Assembly (NCBI RefSeq): GCF_001653235.2
Contig: NC_035791.1
Coordinates: 3,968,001 to 4,032,000 of the forward strand
Reading direction: 5' to 3'
DNA: 64,000 nucleotides
DNA from: Pochonia chlamydosporia 170
Lineage: Eukaryota > Ascomycota > Sordariomycetes > Hypocreales > Clavicipitaceae
Under the pieces are notes generated by a model. It made no database searches and was not told the origin of the DNA. It was given only the letters and a program-made list of their open reading frames with translations. Position 1 is the first letter of the stretch; every line of letters starts with the position of its first letter. The position numbers and the translations under genes were made by a program. Shown piece after piece: positions 11,501 to 24,473 of this stretch.

Positions 11501-13618
11501 CTCATCGATTGAAGAGAAAAAGGCCAGTCCTATGGCAGGTATGCAGAATACCAGATCTGCTACAGCCACAAATGCTGTGAAGGGCTGCAGCATAGAAGAT
11601 TTGGAAGATCTAGCCCGGCGCACTGGTGACACTTCATGTTATCTCTATTACTACAAGGCAATAGGTCTCACACGTACCGTGGTGGCTGTAGTGATCCTCG
11701 TCATATACACCTTTGCATCAAATTTCCCCAGATACTGGATCAAGTGGTATACTGACAATCCAACTCCGAGATTCCCGGTCTTCATCGGTGTCTACGTTTG
11801 GCTGGTAGCGATGGCCAGCTTAAGCCAAGGCGCGATGATCTGGTATGATTCCCGTGTAAGACAACCAAGTGCTCGGAAGGGCTGACCAGAGCAGGCAAAT
11901 CATGATCAATATTGTCCCCAAATCTGGAGCCGAGCTGCATAGAATCCTGCTGCGCACGATAATGCATGCCCCGATGCGATTCTTCTGGACAACTGACTCC
12001 GGAGTCACCCTCAACCGGTTTAGCCAGGACATGACCTTAGTTGATGCCGTTCTTCCTACTGCTGCTTTTGGAACATTTCTTGGTACGTTTACGCGAGGTT
12101 TATAATGGATTTTATCAAAGACTAATATTCTCTCAAAGCGGTGTTTCAGTGCGCTGCCCAGCTTGCTTTTATCGCCATTGGATCTAGTTATATGGCAGTT
12201 TGTATCCCAGTAGCGGCGATCTCGCTCTTTTTTGTTCAAAAAGTCTACCTTCGTACTTCCAGACAACTGCGATTTCTCGACCTCGAGGCCAGGAGTCCCT
12301 TGTTCACGCACTTCGTCGAGACGACAGAGGGCCTTGCAAGCATTCGGGCATTCAACTGGCAAGAGTCCTTCATCGAGAGAAATATCAGATGTCTCAATCA
12401 GTCGCAAAAGCCATACTATCTCCTCCTCTGTATTCAGCAATGGCTAATTCTTGTCCTTGACTTGATGGTCGCTGCCATAGCTCTTATTTTAATGGCTCTA
12501 GCAATGACTCTTCGGAGTAGCACCAACGGTGGAGCGCTGGGAGTTGGTTTAACTGCCGTCTTGTCGTTTAACCAGGCTTTGCAGACCTTGATGATCAGTT
12601 GGACTCAAATGGAAACTTCTCTTGGAGCAATTGCGAGAACGAAGAATTTGGAAACTGCCCTCCCGCCTGAGGATACGAATGACGAGGACATCGAGCCACC
12701 GGCTGACTGGCCTCGTGATGGGTCAATTGAATTTCGCGATGTATCTTTATCTTACAAGTAAGTTATATTAAAGAAGTGTGCTTTTGGGGTATTCTTCTAA
12801 TTTGATAATTCAGTGAGGAGACAATTGCTTTGGACCATGTTTCATTTCGCATTGAACCGCGTCAAAAGGTTGCAATCCTGGGCAGAACCGGAAGGTGAAT
12901 GACATCCTATGATTATTTTGACTTTGAAGATTTGCTAACCGTCTTGCAACAATCTAGTGGCAAAAGTACGATTCTCGCCGCTTTACTTCGGCTTGTAGAC
13001 ATTTCGCCCACAGCGTCTCCGGGGCAGATTTTAATTGACAACACGCCTATCACCAGCATTAATCGCAGGGTGCTGCGATCTCGCATTTTATCAATCCCAC
13101 AAGACCCGGTATATCTCCCAGGCTCTGTCCGCTATAATGCCTATCCGTTCAGTGAAGACGAGGTTCAGTCACACGACGAGTTGATTGTCGCCGCCTTGGA
13201 AAATGTGACTCTGTGGGAAGTCATAAAAGAACACGGAGGTCTAGACGGTGATATGGCCGCACTGTCATTGTCTCAGGGACAGGGACAACTATTTGCTATT
13301 GCAAGAGCTATCATCAGAAAGGATATTGGCGAAAAGAATGATGTTAGAAATGTGAAGAACGATCCTGAGCCAGCTGGAGACCACTTCAGGCACAGAATCT
13401 TGCTTATAGACGAGGCGACTAGTAACGTGGACGCTGACACCGACACCAAGATGCAAGCATTAATTGGGCAGGAATTCCGCCATTTCACGGTCATCACCAT
13501 CGCGCATCGATTGGAGTCTATTAGGGGTTCAGATGTGGTGGGAGTCATGGACCAAGGCGAAATGGTGAAATTCGGTCCTGCAGCAGAGATCCTGGGCGAT
13601 ATTACGGAACAAGCATAG
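8561..13618 (+). CDS. ABCC (MRP-type) multidrug/peptide exporter
   Basis: Twelve exons, all in phase, give 1465 aa, the normal size for a fungal ABCC protein with an N-terminal TMD0. Exons: 8561-8767, 8838-9360, 9432-9658, 9711-9990, 10046-10279, 10342-11084, 11160-11322, 11371-11842, 11895-12082, 12139-12757, 12814-12894, 12958-13618. Order: TMD0 with the fungal CPNSFDFTLVFEQ entry, TMD1, NBD1, TMD2 (GVTLNRFSQDM), NBD2. NBD1 has Walker A GPVGSGKS (about 638), signature LSGGQRQR (about 730) and Walker B LLLLDDVFSGVD (about 750), where Asp replaces the catalytic Glu, as is usual in ABCC NBD1. NBD2 has Walker A GRTGSGKST split by intron 11, the weaker signature LSLSQGQGQ and a complete Walker B ILLIDEATSNVD. 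It lies downstream of the two UstYa-type genes on the same strand, so export or self-protection for the peptide product is likely (inference). The gene appears intact. Confidence 0.93.
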
Positions 13619-16088
13619 GGACTTGCTCTTGTTCAATTTGACTTTCATTTCTTTTAAGACACTAAACTAAAGAAGATGTCAAAGCGGCCTTATGGCTTTA
13701 GCCATGTATATTCTATTCTTCTATCTTCTTAGCCTCTATGACTTGTAAGGGCCGTATCCGGCGGATTTAGTACTGCTCTGCTCAACTGAGTGCTTCAACA
13801 TTAGAGTATGGCTTATGAAGGTCGACGAAGTGAATTTGCAACCACAACTCCTTTTGACATGTAGCCATTTGGTGGAGAGTTCGAAACACGTCAACATTCA
13901 CGGGCCCCATCTGTTTGAACTATGGGAGAATGCTGGGTAGACGGCAACCCTGTTTCCTTAGATACCGGGGGTTAGAAAAGGGGTGTGTAGGCTGCCCTTG
14001 GATTTGGATAAATGGTGAGGCGGGGGATATTGGAGCTGTAATTGGAAACACATAACAACTCTTGGTGGTGGCCATCTTGGCGCATGGAGACCAAGATGCT
14101 AACCAGGTTAAAGCAGCCACCACAAGTGAGACCAAGCCTGAATAGAGACGAGGCTTGCGGATCGCATCGCCGTCAGAATTTCTGTCTTTCTGATGTTACT
14201 ACTTCGAGCACTTCCTTTTAGGTCTGGGTGGTTTATACACTATACCCAAGGGTGGACGGCAACCTGATGTGGTGAACCTTGGGCAATCCTAAGTTGGCCA
14301 TGCTCAAGTTGGAAAGACTGCAACTAGGCCAATGATAACTGTCACAGCATTCAGTTTTTTATCAAAATACTTCCCCCTAGTCGCGTCGTCTAGCATGATC
14401 TCACTTTCCAAAGCTCTCTTGTGTTGCTGATCCAAACATCAGAATTACCTTGGCATATCATTTTATATGTCTGAAACAGTCTGGTGGTACTTGATTCCTT
14501 AGCCCACGAATCCGTTGGCTCGTTGATAAAACGCGTCGTTCGTCTGGGATCGACGTGGCTATGTACCAACCTTCCAATCATTTGCTTCCAAAGCCACTCT
14601 ATATCTAACCGTGTGACCTACCAAGGAAGAGGAGTCTAGACGATTCTGACAATCAAACCGGGCTGACACGGGCGTAGTGGCTTCCTGTTTTGACAACCGC
14701 GGATTTCATGTGACCTGTGGCCGTAAACGCATGGGTTCGAGGGTGAGAACAAGGATCATGGCACTACGGACTCTGGTATATCTCTCATATAGATATGGAC
14801 GAAGCACAGGGTGTGTGGATACTTCAACAAGAGTTGGGCTCGCTTCTCCATCTGAAACCATCAATGGAACAAGGATATGGAGATACTCCGGCGGAGAAAA
14901 ACAGTCATGTCACGCCTTTGGCTGTATTCGAACTCCTCGGGGACGTGGCGGATGATGGCTGGGCTATCAAGAGACTAGGCGGTTTATACCAGCCTGTACC
15001 TGCACTTCATGGATGAAGCATGCACAGCATAACTGGTCAGAGGGACGATGGCAAGCGATGATGCAAGTTGCAGTCATTGGTGGCTATCTTGATACCAAGT
15101 CATGATGACGAAGTTAGAAATCACGATTGTCTAAATCTAGGAATTCAAGGCTTGAATAGACGTCGATCAAGGAAGATCTTGACTCCTCTTCCTGTCTTTA
15201 TGACATCTGACAACTGGAGACTCTATCACGTACACCCACTACCGACTGAAACGATAGCACCCACTACCTGGCCAGCTCATTCTGGTAGAAGCTTTGTCCT
15301 AGCTGAAACTCCAATAGATGTTGCCGCGTCCGTCTTACTGTGGAATGGTTATAACTTGGTAGGATGACTTATGCAGGGCTTGGCTTTAGCACAACGGCAC
15401 GGCTGAGAGCCGGTGAAGCCACTGCACATCACAGCCCTCTTGTTTCCTGTATTGGGGTTAAATCGTATGAACCTCTCCAGCTTCGTGCAATCCACTATAA
15501 AATGGGCCATAACTGCTGCCAGGTATTCGACAGCCTCATGGCAAGGCGCCTAAGCCTGTTAACGCCACTGTGGGTGGAAGCAAGCCTACAACGCCACAGA
15601 GTCGTGCCATACGCAGTGCCTATCAGAATACGCCGATTTATATGATTCAAGGCACGATAAAAAGAAAATTTTCCGTATTGTGTGGCCGCAGTTCGTAGAA
15701 CTTCGAACACCAGTCGATTCAGGATGGCGTCAAGTTCAGCTATCTCGGAAAAGACATACGCCGCGCATCACGAAGAGGAGCTGGCTGATGAGGGAGGAAC
15801 AAAAAAGATTGGTAGACCAAATCGATCACCCATTGCCGGTTAGCGCGCTGTAGCCCTATTGACAAACTTCAGATACGGATGTAGTGAGAATTGCTGGAAA
15901 CCTAAGTCGTAGAAACCGGTGCGGTGGCAAGCCCCTGATACTTAAGATTGGACGTGTAGTATCAGTCATATAGATTTTCTATCTGTACTATAGGACACCT
16001 GATGCTAGAGAACATAGTTTATTCAAAACGCGTTTCGTTCGTTATCCCGCGGGGGAAAAAATTCAGACATTTACTGAACAGACGAATC
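13619..16088. other. Gene-poor region downstream of the transporter
   Basis: 2.5 kb without a supportable gene. Short frames (14390-14581 minus; 14677-15016, 15068-15367 and 15364-15645 plus) carry no family motifs and no consistent splice pattern. It could hold worn-down gene remains, like the pseudogene that follows. Confidence 0.45.
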
Positions 16089-17130
16089 ATGGACCTGCCA
16101 CCTCTGTAACCAGACATTAACCTTGCGGACGACAGACGAACCAGCATAGTGGCGGCCTTTGTTGCAACATGGGTTCTCGCAGTTCTTGCAATTGCTTTGC
16201 GTATTGTGAGTCGGAAATTATCAGTTGAAAAGCTGTGGCTGGAGGGTTGGTTCATTCTATAAGCTCTTGTAAGTAAGATCACTCTCCATGAACACATCCA
16301 CCAAGTTCTCTGTAGCGCAGGTATTAATCACTGAGGCTTTCATTATGACGCTGACATCACGAGAGCCCCCTCAACTGCTCATGTGATTGGGATGGCTGGC
16401 TATGGATACTTTTTGTCGCACTCGCCTTCGTTCACTTCGTGCATGATCTCCTAGATATGTTCGTATTCTACTCAACATGCCTCTAACAGACGACTGTATT
16501 CCAATTTTAGCTGCTATTAGCCGTGGCTTAGGACGATATATCTGGCCAAACCTCCAGATTCTCTATACGCTTGGGCAACAGGTCTCGTTATTGCTGAATT
16601 AAGTTAAATCTTTGCGTTACTGATTGTGAAATTATCCATTTTGGCTTTTTATTGGCGCTCCTTTCACTTTGAGAAGTCTATCAAGATCTGCATTTGGTTT
16701 TTAGTAGTCATCGTATGGTTCTGGTTCACTGCAGTGGTATGGTTGTATGACAGTCGCCCCAAACACTGCATCTTGACACAGAATCAAAACTATGTATAAT
16801 GTTGATTAAATCTCTTTTGTATTTCTCATATAATGAGTGTGACATACATCAGTTCTGACAGGTTATAGTGACACTTTGCCAGCAGTCTCTGCCAATACAT
16901 GCCTTTTGGTCGCGGTTTAATCCTGATCGCTCACTTACCCCGTCCAGCTACAAATGCAGTATTGACGATGGAGAGTTTTTCTACGCCAGAGCAATTCCTG
17001 CAATCATTACGGATATTTTCCCTTTGATTCTCCCGGTTCCATATGTATGGAGGTTGCATCTACCAGAAAGCAGCACTGATGGGCTTTGTTTCTACTCGGG
17101 TTATTGTAAGATGTGCCGCTGCTCAATTAT
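16089..17130 (+). pseudogene. Decayed fungal rhodopsin-like membrane protein gene
   Basis: Readable remains of a PTH11-like rhodopsin-domain gene, interrupted many times. The start region reads MDLPPL, stop, PDINLADDRRTSIVAAFVAT, then a first helix, a KLW.EGWFIL segment and another stop (16089-16265). At about 16555-16740 the helix LIVKLSILAFYWR is readable after another in-frame stop. At 16871-17080 comes the best preserved part, with PIHAFWSRFNP, the CSIDDGEFFYARAIPAIITD stretch and LILPVPYVW. After a further frameshift, QKAALMGFVSTRVIV appears (about 17070-17115). The expected C-terminal helices are absent. At least three stops plus frameshifts make it non-functional. It is the same family as the gene at the left edge, so it may be a decayed paralogue. 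Confidence 0.75.
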
Positions 17131-20100
17131 CTCCCTTCCTTCAATCCCAAACCCGGGGCTGAATAAGTTACACCTTACATGATACGGATCCAAACGATTA
17201 ACATATTGGCAATATCCACCAAGATGGTGAGCCCGCATAGCTCAACAGATAAGCCGTCTAGATGGAACGAAAGAGGCAACGGTTCGCACTCTGTGTTTGC
17301 CAAGGTTACATCTGGTGATAGCACGAGCGATCGACATGTCATTATGTCTGGGATTGCTAGTCTGTCTGACGAGACAGCAAGTATCGGGGATAACCTGTCT
17401 CGTATGGAAAGATCTGGGAGTGTTGGTGGTGAGGGGGGTTCTTCGTGCCACATTGGGCTTGCTGCTGAGATTCAACTGCACCGCCGAACTCTGCTCGTGG
17501 ATAAGAATCCATTCTGACGCTGCAATGGTTAAGTTAATGGCCATTAAGTTAAGTGTCATCTTGATTGGGCAATGATGGTTACGTACCAACAGTCCCGCTC
17601 TGCTCGTACTGTCAAACCAACACAACGACAGCTAGGCATGTGCCAATAAGTACCTGCCTTATGAATTTCAATTGAATATTGCTCGTTAAACTCCCAAATG
17701 TTGTAAATGATGCATAGACCGGGGTATGTGATGACACGCCGCCACAAGCGCATATGGCCGCCAGCACGGAATTCAGTTCAATGCAACTTTCCGAATAGTG
17801 TCTCATCACCAAAAAGCAATTATAAAACGGCTTATGGTCGACTGAATGGAAATTTATACAAACCAGACGTCTGCCGCCACGCTGTCCGTGCACGTACTTC
17901 CCGTGTCAAGGCAACCCCCTCCAGCATAAGGCCAAGCCGAAGGAACCATTCTTAACCTAGGTTGTTTAGATGGTCATTAGCAAAGTCCCTCGGTTCACTT
18001 CATTTCCAAACCTGTTCTCATTCCAAGATCCGCTGCACGGACCAACTGACTCGGTGGCTTGCGGTAGAAACGGCCTACCTCGACTCATATGACAAGCCTG
18101 TTGGTTCAGCCACAACTCTATCAAGAGGCATGATAGGCTACCAAGTGATCTCGAAACCTTTATTGGCTGCCAGCAATCGTGTGCTAAGATGGTGCTAGGA
18201 TTGAATGAAGGGACATCTGGAGTACCAAGATTTCGAAGAGGAGATTCTTGGCTACCAAGGTGAGTGGCTTCCAGTGATGTTCCTTGTCAAGTGGCTGTCT
18301 GAATCCAATTACACCGTAATGCATGCCGATGGGTTTCCGGCAACCGCGGGTTTCCTTGTCAAAGCGAGACAAAATTGACGCGATTTATTTGGCCCTTTGG
18401 TTGGTGCCTTATTATGGGCATGCTGGGCCGGTGCACTCTCTCTGCCCGCCACCCATATATGATAGGCTACATCTCAAAGCCCCCCTGAGGTGTAAAAGAA
18501 TTTCTGGAGGCATATTGAGATAGAAACATTCCATCGCGTATGGTATGGTGAGCGATGAATAACGTGTTACAAGGGTAGGCTCCAGAGACGCAAAGCAGCT
18601 GGCCACGATAGTTGCAACACGTCAACGGCATGTAACTTAAGCTATCACTTTGCATCCGCGGAGCGTTCCCTTTTGCCAAGCCAATTATCTAGCGGTAATT
18701 TCCTTCATACACCGGCTTCGCTTTTCGCCAGCGATACTTGCCTACGCGGCCCGAAGGAGAAAGCGGAGAGGCTTACGTGTATAGTAACAAGGACAGCTTC
18801 ATTCTTACGGAGTAGACGTTGTGGAAATAGATTAGTCGCAGTTGTCGACCTTCGTTTGTAAGACACGGAACGAGTCATCCCCAGAGAGACCCGAACCAGC
18901 GCGCCGTGCGACCATAGCGGCGACTAGCTGTGAGACGTCGAGATACCTTCCATGGAAGGCCTTAATCACTCAATTACTATTAACAACTTAAACCCGTAAA
19001 TCTGTTAGAGCCGGTCATTGCCCGGTATCAAACCCCTGTATCTGAGATGGGCGAGACATCTGGGCCACGACTCATATTGTCTAGTCAAAGGGGCCCTGTT
19101 TGATTTTGTACGTGTCTGACAGGGCACTGTTGCTCATACTTCTGTTTTTGAGATTTCAACACTTTGTCCACAGTCATGCTCTGGACATCGAGCAGGGGGC
19201 AGCTGAGTTTGTAGACAATTCTCCATGTTTCCACCCAGGTCTCCCCACAGCCGTCCACTCTGGGTGTAGATTCGTGCTTGGTAACGGATGGAGACGTTCT
19301 AAAAACAAGAAGAAACCATCCATGAAACCCCTTCCAGGGCATTCGATCAAGATACTTGACTCAAGTCATAACGGTGAACCCTGTACACCTGTCGCTCTTT
19401 GAGAATCATACGTGTTGTACAATGTTCTTGGGTCTCCGCTAAGCTGGCGTGATCTAAAATTGTGCCGTCTCTTCTTGATGGTTGTTTCAAATGCACTAAA
19501 TGACACTTTTCTATTACAAACAGTCTCCTAAGCCAGACTTTGATTTCTCAGCTCGTGGATCGACCTGTTGGCACATTTAGCACGACGCTATTTACGCAGC
19601 AGTAACGCACCATCCAATACCATTGTGGCACCTTGAGGACGCGACGAAGACGAAACAAATGCAGAAACCTGCTCATTTTGATTTTACTCCCTTTGATGAT
19701 CAGAAAATAACCCCCATCCCACGAGAGAACTCGAAAAAATTGCTCATGGTTGAAACTATTCCGGAGCGGCAGATGCGGAAGGCTTGCAATTTACCACTTT
19801 ACAATATTATCTTCCAAGCCATATTGCTTTGATGTGTATGTCACACATGCGGGTGCGGCGGTTCCTCATGAAGTAGCCTCTGTGATTTTATAAAAGGATC
19901 AGCCTGTACCCATCGTGGCGTTGGAATGACTCTCAGCCTGGCCGCGTTTTCGGCTGGGCATCATGCATCCATCTGCAGATCGAACTGCAGCACAACTCAG
20001 GAACTGGCATAACTTTACGAGCCGGAGAGTAACAACGGCAAATGGGCTTGAACATCCCTAGTATAATACTTCGTTTTATGGTCTGTCACCAGTCTCACCA

Positions 20101-21613
20101 CATTCTCGGCAGATGGAGGATGGCATTTCGGAAGCTAAGCACCATTCCCGCTATCTTGCAGAATACGCCATAGAGTAAGAGACCCCACTGTGAGAGCCGG
20201 AGAATCTTCCGTCTAGGGCTAACAGTGTTTAACTTGTACCCACGGTGGGAGATGTCGTACTTCTCTTTCACTTGTTGGAGACACCAGAGAAGACGTGGCA
20301 GCAAATGACCCACAGGTGAATCCATTCCCAGTCTAAGACGGAAAGGAAAGCCCTGACGTGTCAGAGAGCCATATCTCTCATAGTAAGAAGGGCTACCGTG
20401 ATTACTTCAATATAATTTTGTTTTAAGGTTCTTTTGGGGGGTCAGCCGTTGGTAGAATCTTTCGTTTACATCTGACTGAAGTTTCAAGGAGACCGAGAGA
20501 ATATAAGGATGATCCGTACACACGATAGCATACTTCAAGGAGAAGGGGGGTATTGAGAGCCCCAAGGGCAGTCATGGAACAGGGATGACACTGGGCCATA
20601 ACAAATGCAGAACGAGTTTCACATTTTGCGCAGAAAACTCAAGCCTCCGTCTGACAGATGTCTGCGAAGGTCGTTGCCAAGAGGCTTCACTCCACGCATG
20701 GGCCTTCGTAAACAAGTCAAGCAGCTTGAAGTCTATTGGACACGTTAACCACGCTTTTTTAGTTCTTTCTAAGAGATTGAAGAGGCGCTGGATACGGATG
20801 AGGCTCCGAGGTTCTTGTGAGGCTGTCTTGCAACAGCCTGGCGTTATGGTGTTCGGGGCGTTTTTGCCATTGGGACAGCTGCAAGCCAGTTGAAGTTGGC
20901 TTACACTGATCGAATGGACCTATTGACTTCTGGAAGTGACATATTTCCATGTTTTTTGATAGAGTACACTCCGTGGATACGGAGAATTTACACAGAGAAT
21001 TTGCATCATTTAACGTAATCCATACTGCGTCTCCATTTTTGGGATGCCCATCTTCTTGTATATAACCCACAAGGACACATATATTAAAACACAAATGTGA
21101 AAATAGAATTTAGGTACTACTTTATGCGGCGGAAGATTACCGAGTACAGTCCTGCCCGTCTCGCTTGGCGTAGAGCTGAGGCAATAGGCGCCTGCGACGT
21201 GAGGCACCGACGTCCGATAGCGCATATTCCTTTACTTCCCGTGTGCCATGGCGGCAGAGACGGTCTTACTAGTCTTGGTATGGAAGCACTAATGTGTCTG
21301 GCTATCCTCATGGAAGTCGGCACGGCTGGCAGTGTATGACCAGAGACTTCCGTAGCCCAAATCCCTGAGCGCAACCCTTGTAACCTTTGGTGTGCCGCCA
21401 GCCAACATTTCAGACCGGTGTTGGCTATGCCACTTTGACTTGAAATGACCTACCCCAGCACGGTAAAGCCTCATTCGAGAGTGGCAGGCCTGGGCTCGTC
21501 TACACTTCACGGCCATTCACGGATCTTCTGGCAAGACTTATAAGAGGGGTAGGAAGACAAAGCCCCGAGAGGAACCAAGAACCAAGAACCAAGAGTGAAT
21601 TATCGAAAGTGAA
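17131..21613. other. Gene-poor region
   Basis: 4.5 kb with only short, unsupported frames. Just upstream of the next gene are a triplicated AACCAAG unit (about 21573-21596) and a TATAAG box (21539-21544). I found no tRNA cloverleaf, transposase motif or long terminal repeat. Confidence 0.45.
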
Positions 21614-22497
21614 ATGCTCCCACCACTCCGGATGATGAATTCACAAGGAGTTCAAAAGCGAAGGAGTAAGTTTGGCCACCCATGCTGTTCTCAATATTAC
21701 TTTTGCTTACAATCGGCCCTATCTCCACCATAGTCAGGAGAGCTGCATCCACCCTGAGCCCTGCACAGCTAGCACGAAAGCGAGCAAAGGACCGCGATTC
21801 TCAAAGAGCGGCTCGTGCTAGGAATAAGATCCATATCGCTGAGTTGGAACGCGAAATCTTGCTGCTCAGAGACGGTCCCGTGCGAGAAGTCGAGGAGCTG
21901 CTCTATCGGAACCAAATGCTGGAGAATGAAGTTCGATACTTACGACAGGCATACGAGGCTATCACCACAACATGCTCGATAGATTCTACGAGAATTTCGT
22001 TCGAAAGTAGTGATCTACTACCGAGACCGACACAGACCGCGATGAACCCAACGATGCACCACGCCCATCAAAATCTTGTTAGGAGAGAGTCTCCAGGCAC
22101 AACGCAATACGCGATTCCAACTAGCAATGGACAGATGGAAGACCGGCAATACTATGGAATGGAGAGCTCCCAGTCTCCAAGGAGCTATGCTCCGGTTGTA
22201 TTCCGCCCACTCTCCTCAAACTTCGTCGTCCCCTCCTCGACTGTGCCGATACACCAATATTCAAAGAGCAATGAGTTGGCTCCCCTGATGTCTTCACAGG
22301 GCCCTTCCACTAGTCAAATAGGGGGAACTGCTGAAGGTTTGCAGCCAGAAATAGAATTCACGCCTAGGTGGCCTGTCAAGCGCGACTGGGGAAGGTCAGG
22401 GGAGACCCCTATTACTGAACAATTTACGACAATGAGTTGTTGGACTACTTCAACTCCAGCAAAACATCGCTATGATCCATTGCTGAGAGATGAGTGA
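21614..22497 (+). CDS. bZIP transcription factor with Asp at the invariant basic-region Asn
   Basis: Two exons (21614-21665 and 21734-22497) encode 271 aa. The intron has a GTAAGT donor and a CATAG acceptor, phase 1, and splicing joins VQKRR to IRRAAST. The basic region is LARKRAKDRDSQRAARARNK (about residues 30-49), followed by a short coiled coil with Leu/Ile heptads to about residue 90. The rest is Ser/Pro/Gln-rich and probably disordered. In standard bZIPs the basic region reads N-x7-R; here the aligned Asn is Asp (D37, with R45). This type is common in filamentous ascomycetes (the 'PxQLARKRxxDRxxQRAxRARTK' group, known to me from memory). A TATAAG box lies about 75 bp upstream. It is the nearest regulator to the repeat-peptide cluster, but 8 kb beyond its last gene, so a regulatory link is only possible. 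A paralogue lies at 35314. Confidence 0.85.
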
Positions 22498-24473
22498 GGT
22501 TTGGAGAGTTTGAAGGGTTTGGGCACAAATTGAATCTGCGATATTGAAGGGACAGTTTAGTTATAGTCGATGAAACCGGGATGTTTCTACTTTCTATCTT
22601 GAACTATAGTTAAATTATACATAATAACCCAGACTTGATCCTCTAACCGTGCCATGTAGCGCTTGATATCTATCTACATGAATTGATAATGAGAGCGGTA
22701 TTCTCAGAACGAAAGAATAATAAATACCGCAAGTATCAAAGAAAAAGTGACTGCTATGTCATTTGACAAGCAAACAGGAACGCTCCGTTGATACAGAGTT
22801 TCTAAGACATATTTTGTTGACAGCAAGCTTCGGACACAGAGGAACAGCCACCAAGAATATAGAGAATTATGCCTAGTTCATATATCAAGTAACAACTAAT
22901 ATGAGGTAGATCTTAGCATACTGCTGTCGTATAGAAGTTTGTTTCTTCTCTTGTAAGACAGCAATATTAGTAGAATAGTACATTGTGCGGTACTTATGCA
23001 TCGACAGGGCAAAATCATCCGGCACGGTCACGTTTCTCAAAGCATCACACTGTAGAGTCATGCAGACGAGCGACAAAAGTTGACCCAGAACGACAGTACG
23101 GGCTCACGAAGAGTAACACGAAAGCAAAAAAACTTGGCACAAAAGCTACTGACATAGGTACCAAGGTACGGAAGAGACAATTTTGGATAATCGCGCTATT
23201 GGGACTGTATGAAATATTCTACTGCGTTCCTGTATCTGGGATACCGTTGGATGGATAACATCTCTTGTATATCCCATACGAGCGAAGTGAGAATTGAAAT
23301 ACAGTGACTATTACATCATAGCCCTAGTGCAGTTATGCACTGGTCTGTATAAGACGAGCGGGCTTCCAAAGTCGTTCGAGAAGAACCCCTACCTACTTGC
23401 ATTTTGAGCCCAAATGTGTGTTTCAGTATCGACAGGTGATATCACTCGCCTTATCCAACATCATACTACTGTTAAAGAGCCTAAGGTCAATAGACTTGCG
23501 ATACCGTGACTTCATCTCTGCCACGGAAAATCCGTCTCAGCTCGATACCGCGGATGGTAAGTTGCTGCTGGTAGTGTCCAACTCCACCCAACATGTTGGC
23601 TATCTGCGTTATCATTCGTGACGTTTTATTGGGATATGCGTCCTGTAGCCCACGCGACGCAAGCAGCAAGTTGCAACTGTAAAATTACGTCAGGCTCTGT
23701 CTCTGCTTCCAAGCAGACCGCTATCTTGTGGGTGGTGACGACAGGCAAAGCTTGTTAAAGAGAGGCACTGTTTGTCACTCGAATGAATATAGCTCTACCC
23801 AAACCCCGGATTTTGGGAACTGCCTTGGCGCCATTGGTATGCTGTTGAAGGAGGTTCTTTTGGTTTCAGGTCCATATCTCGTGCGGACATTATGAGAGAC
23901 TCTCCGCCACTGGTATTTTCCCTGCCAATCTCCTGCTACTTCATGTGGCACGCTTACTTTCACTAGGACTATGTGCCGCGACTTTTTGGCGTGAAGTTGC
24001 ACGGCGGTTCTTAGCGGTGGTACTCCGGAATTGCGGATGTTGACTTTTGGGTCCGGCGTCGGTATTTGACTCAGCCCGCTGTATTTCCCGCGGGGGTAAC
24101 CGCGATGAGGTAGAATTTGTCTGTCTTGCGGGTTTGATTGTTTGGAGTGGCGTCTTTTTAGTACTATCGTCTTCAGCGGTCTGTGGCAAAGAGCCTGAGA
24201 GACGTTGGCTTTTCTGCCGGCGCATTTCCTGTTCAGGCACCAGGGCTCGTTTTCTCTTTCGTTTGGCAACAGTTGTGGCTGGTTGAGATACTGTCTCTTT
24301 CTCGTTTTGTATAATTTTGCGACCCAACTTGCGTGTATCAGCTGGTGAGGATACCGCTGCATCGTGTGAAGCGAGACTGACAAGGGCACTGGGAATGGAC
24401 GTTTGTTTGAACTCATCTAATCAAGACTGGTCAGTATCAGATCTGCCACCTCGACATATTGACAGACCTCCTT
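22498..24473. other. Gene-poor region with one doubtful minus-strand exon
   Basis: AT-rich spacer. On the minus strand a frame from about 24415 to 23941 reads a Lys/Arg-rich, low-complexity sequence (VAKRKRKRALVPEQEM). It is preceded by a good TACTGACC branch point and TTGATTAG acceptor. No upstream exon is convincing and it runs head-on into the kinase remnant, so I leave it as a possible gene fragment. Confidence 0.35.

Noticed and set aside
13619..21613. Search for tRNAs, transposase genes, CRISPR-like arrays or long terminal repeats
   Set aside because: No cloverleaf, catalytic motif or regular repeat spacing was found by eye; CRISPR arrays are not expected in a fungal nucleus.
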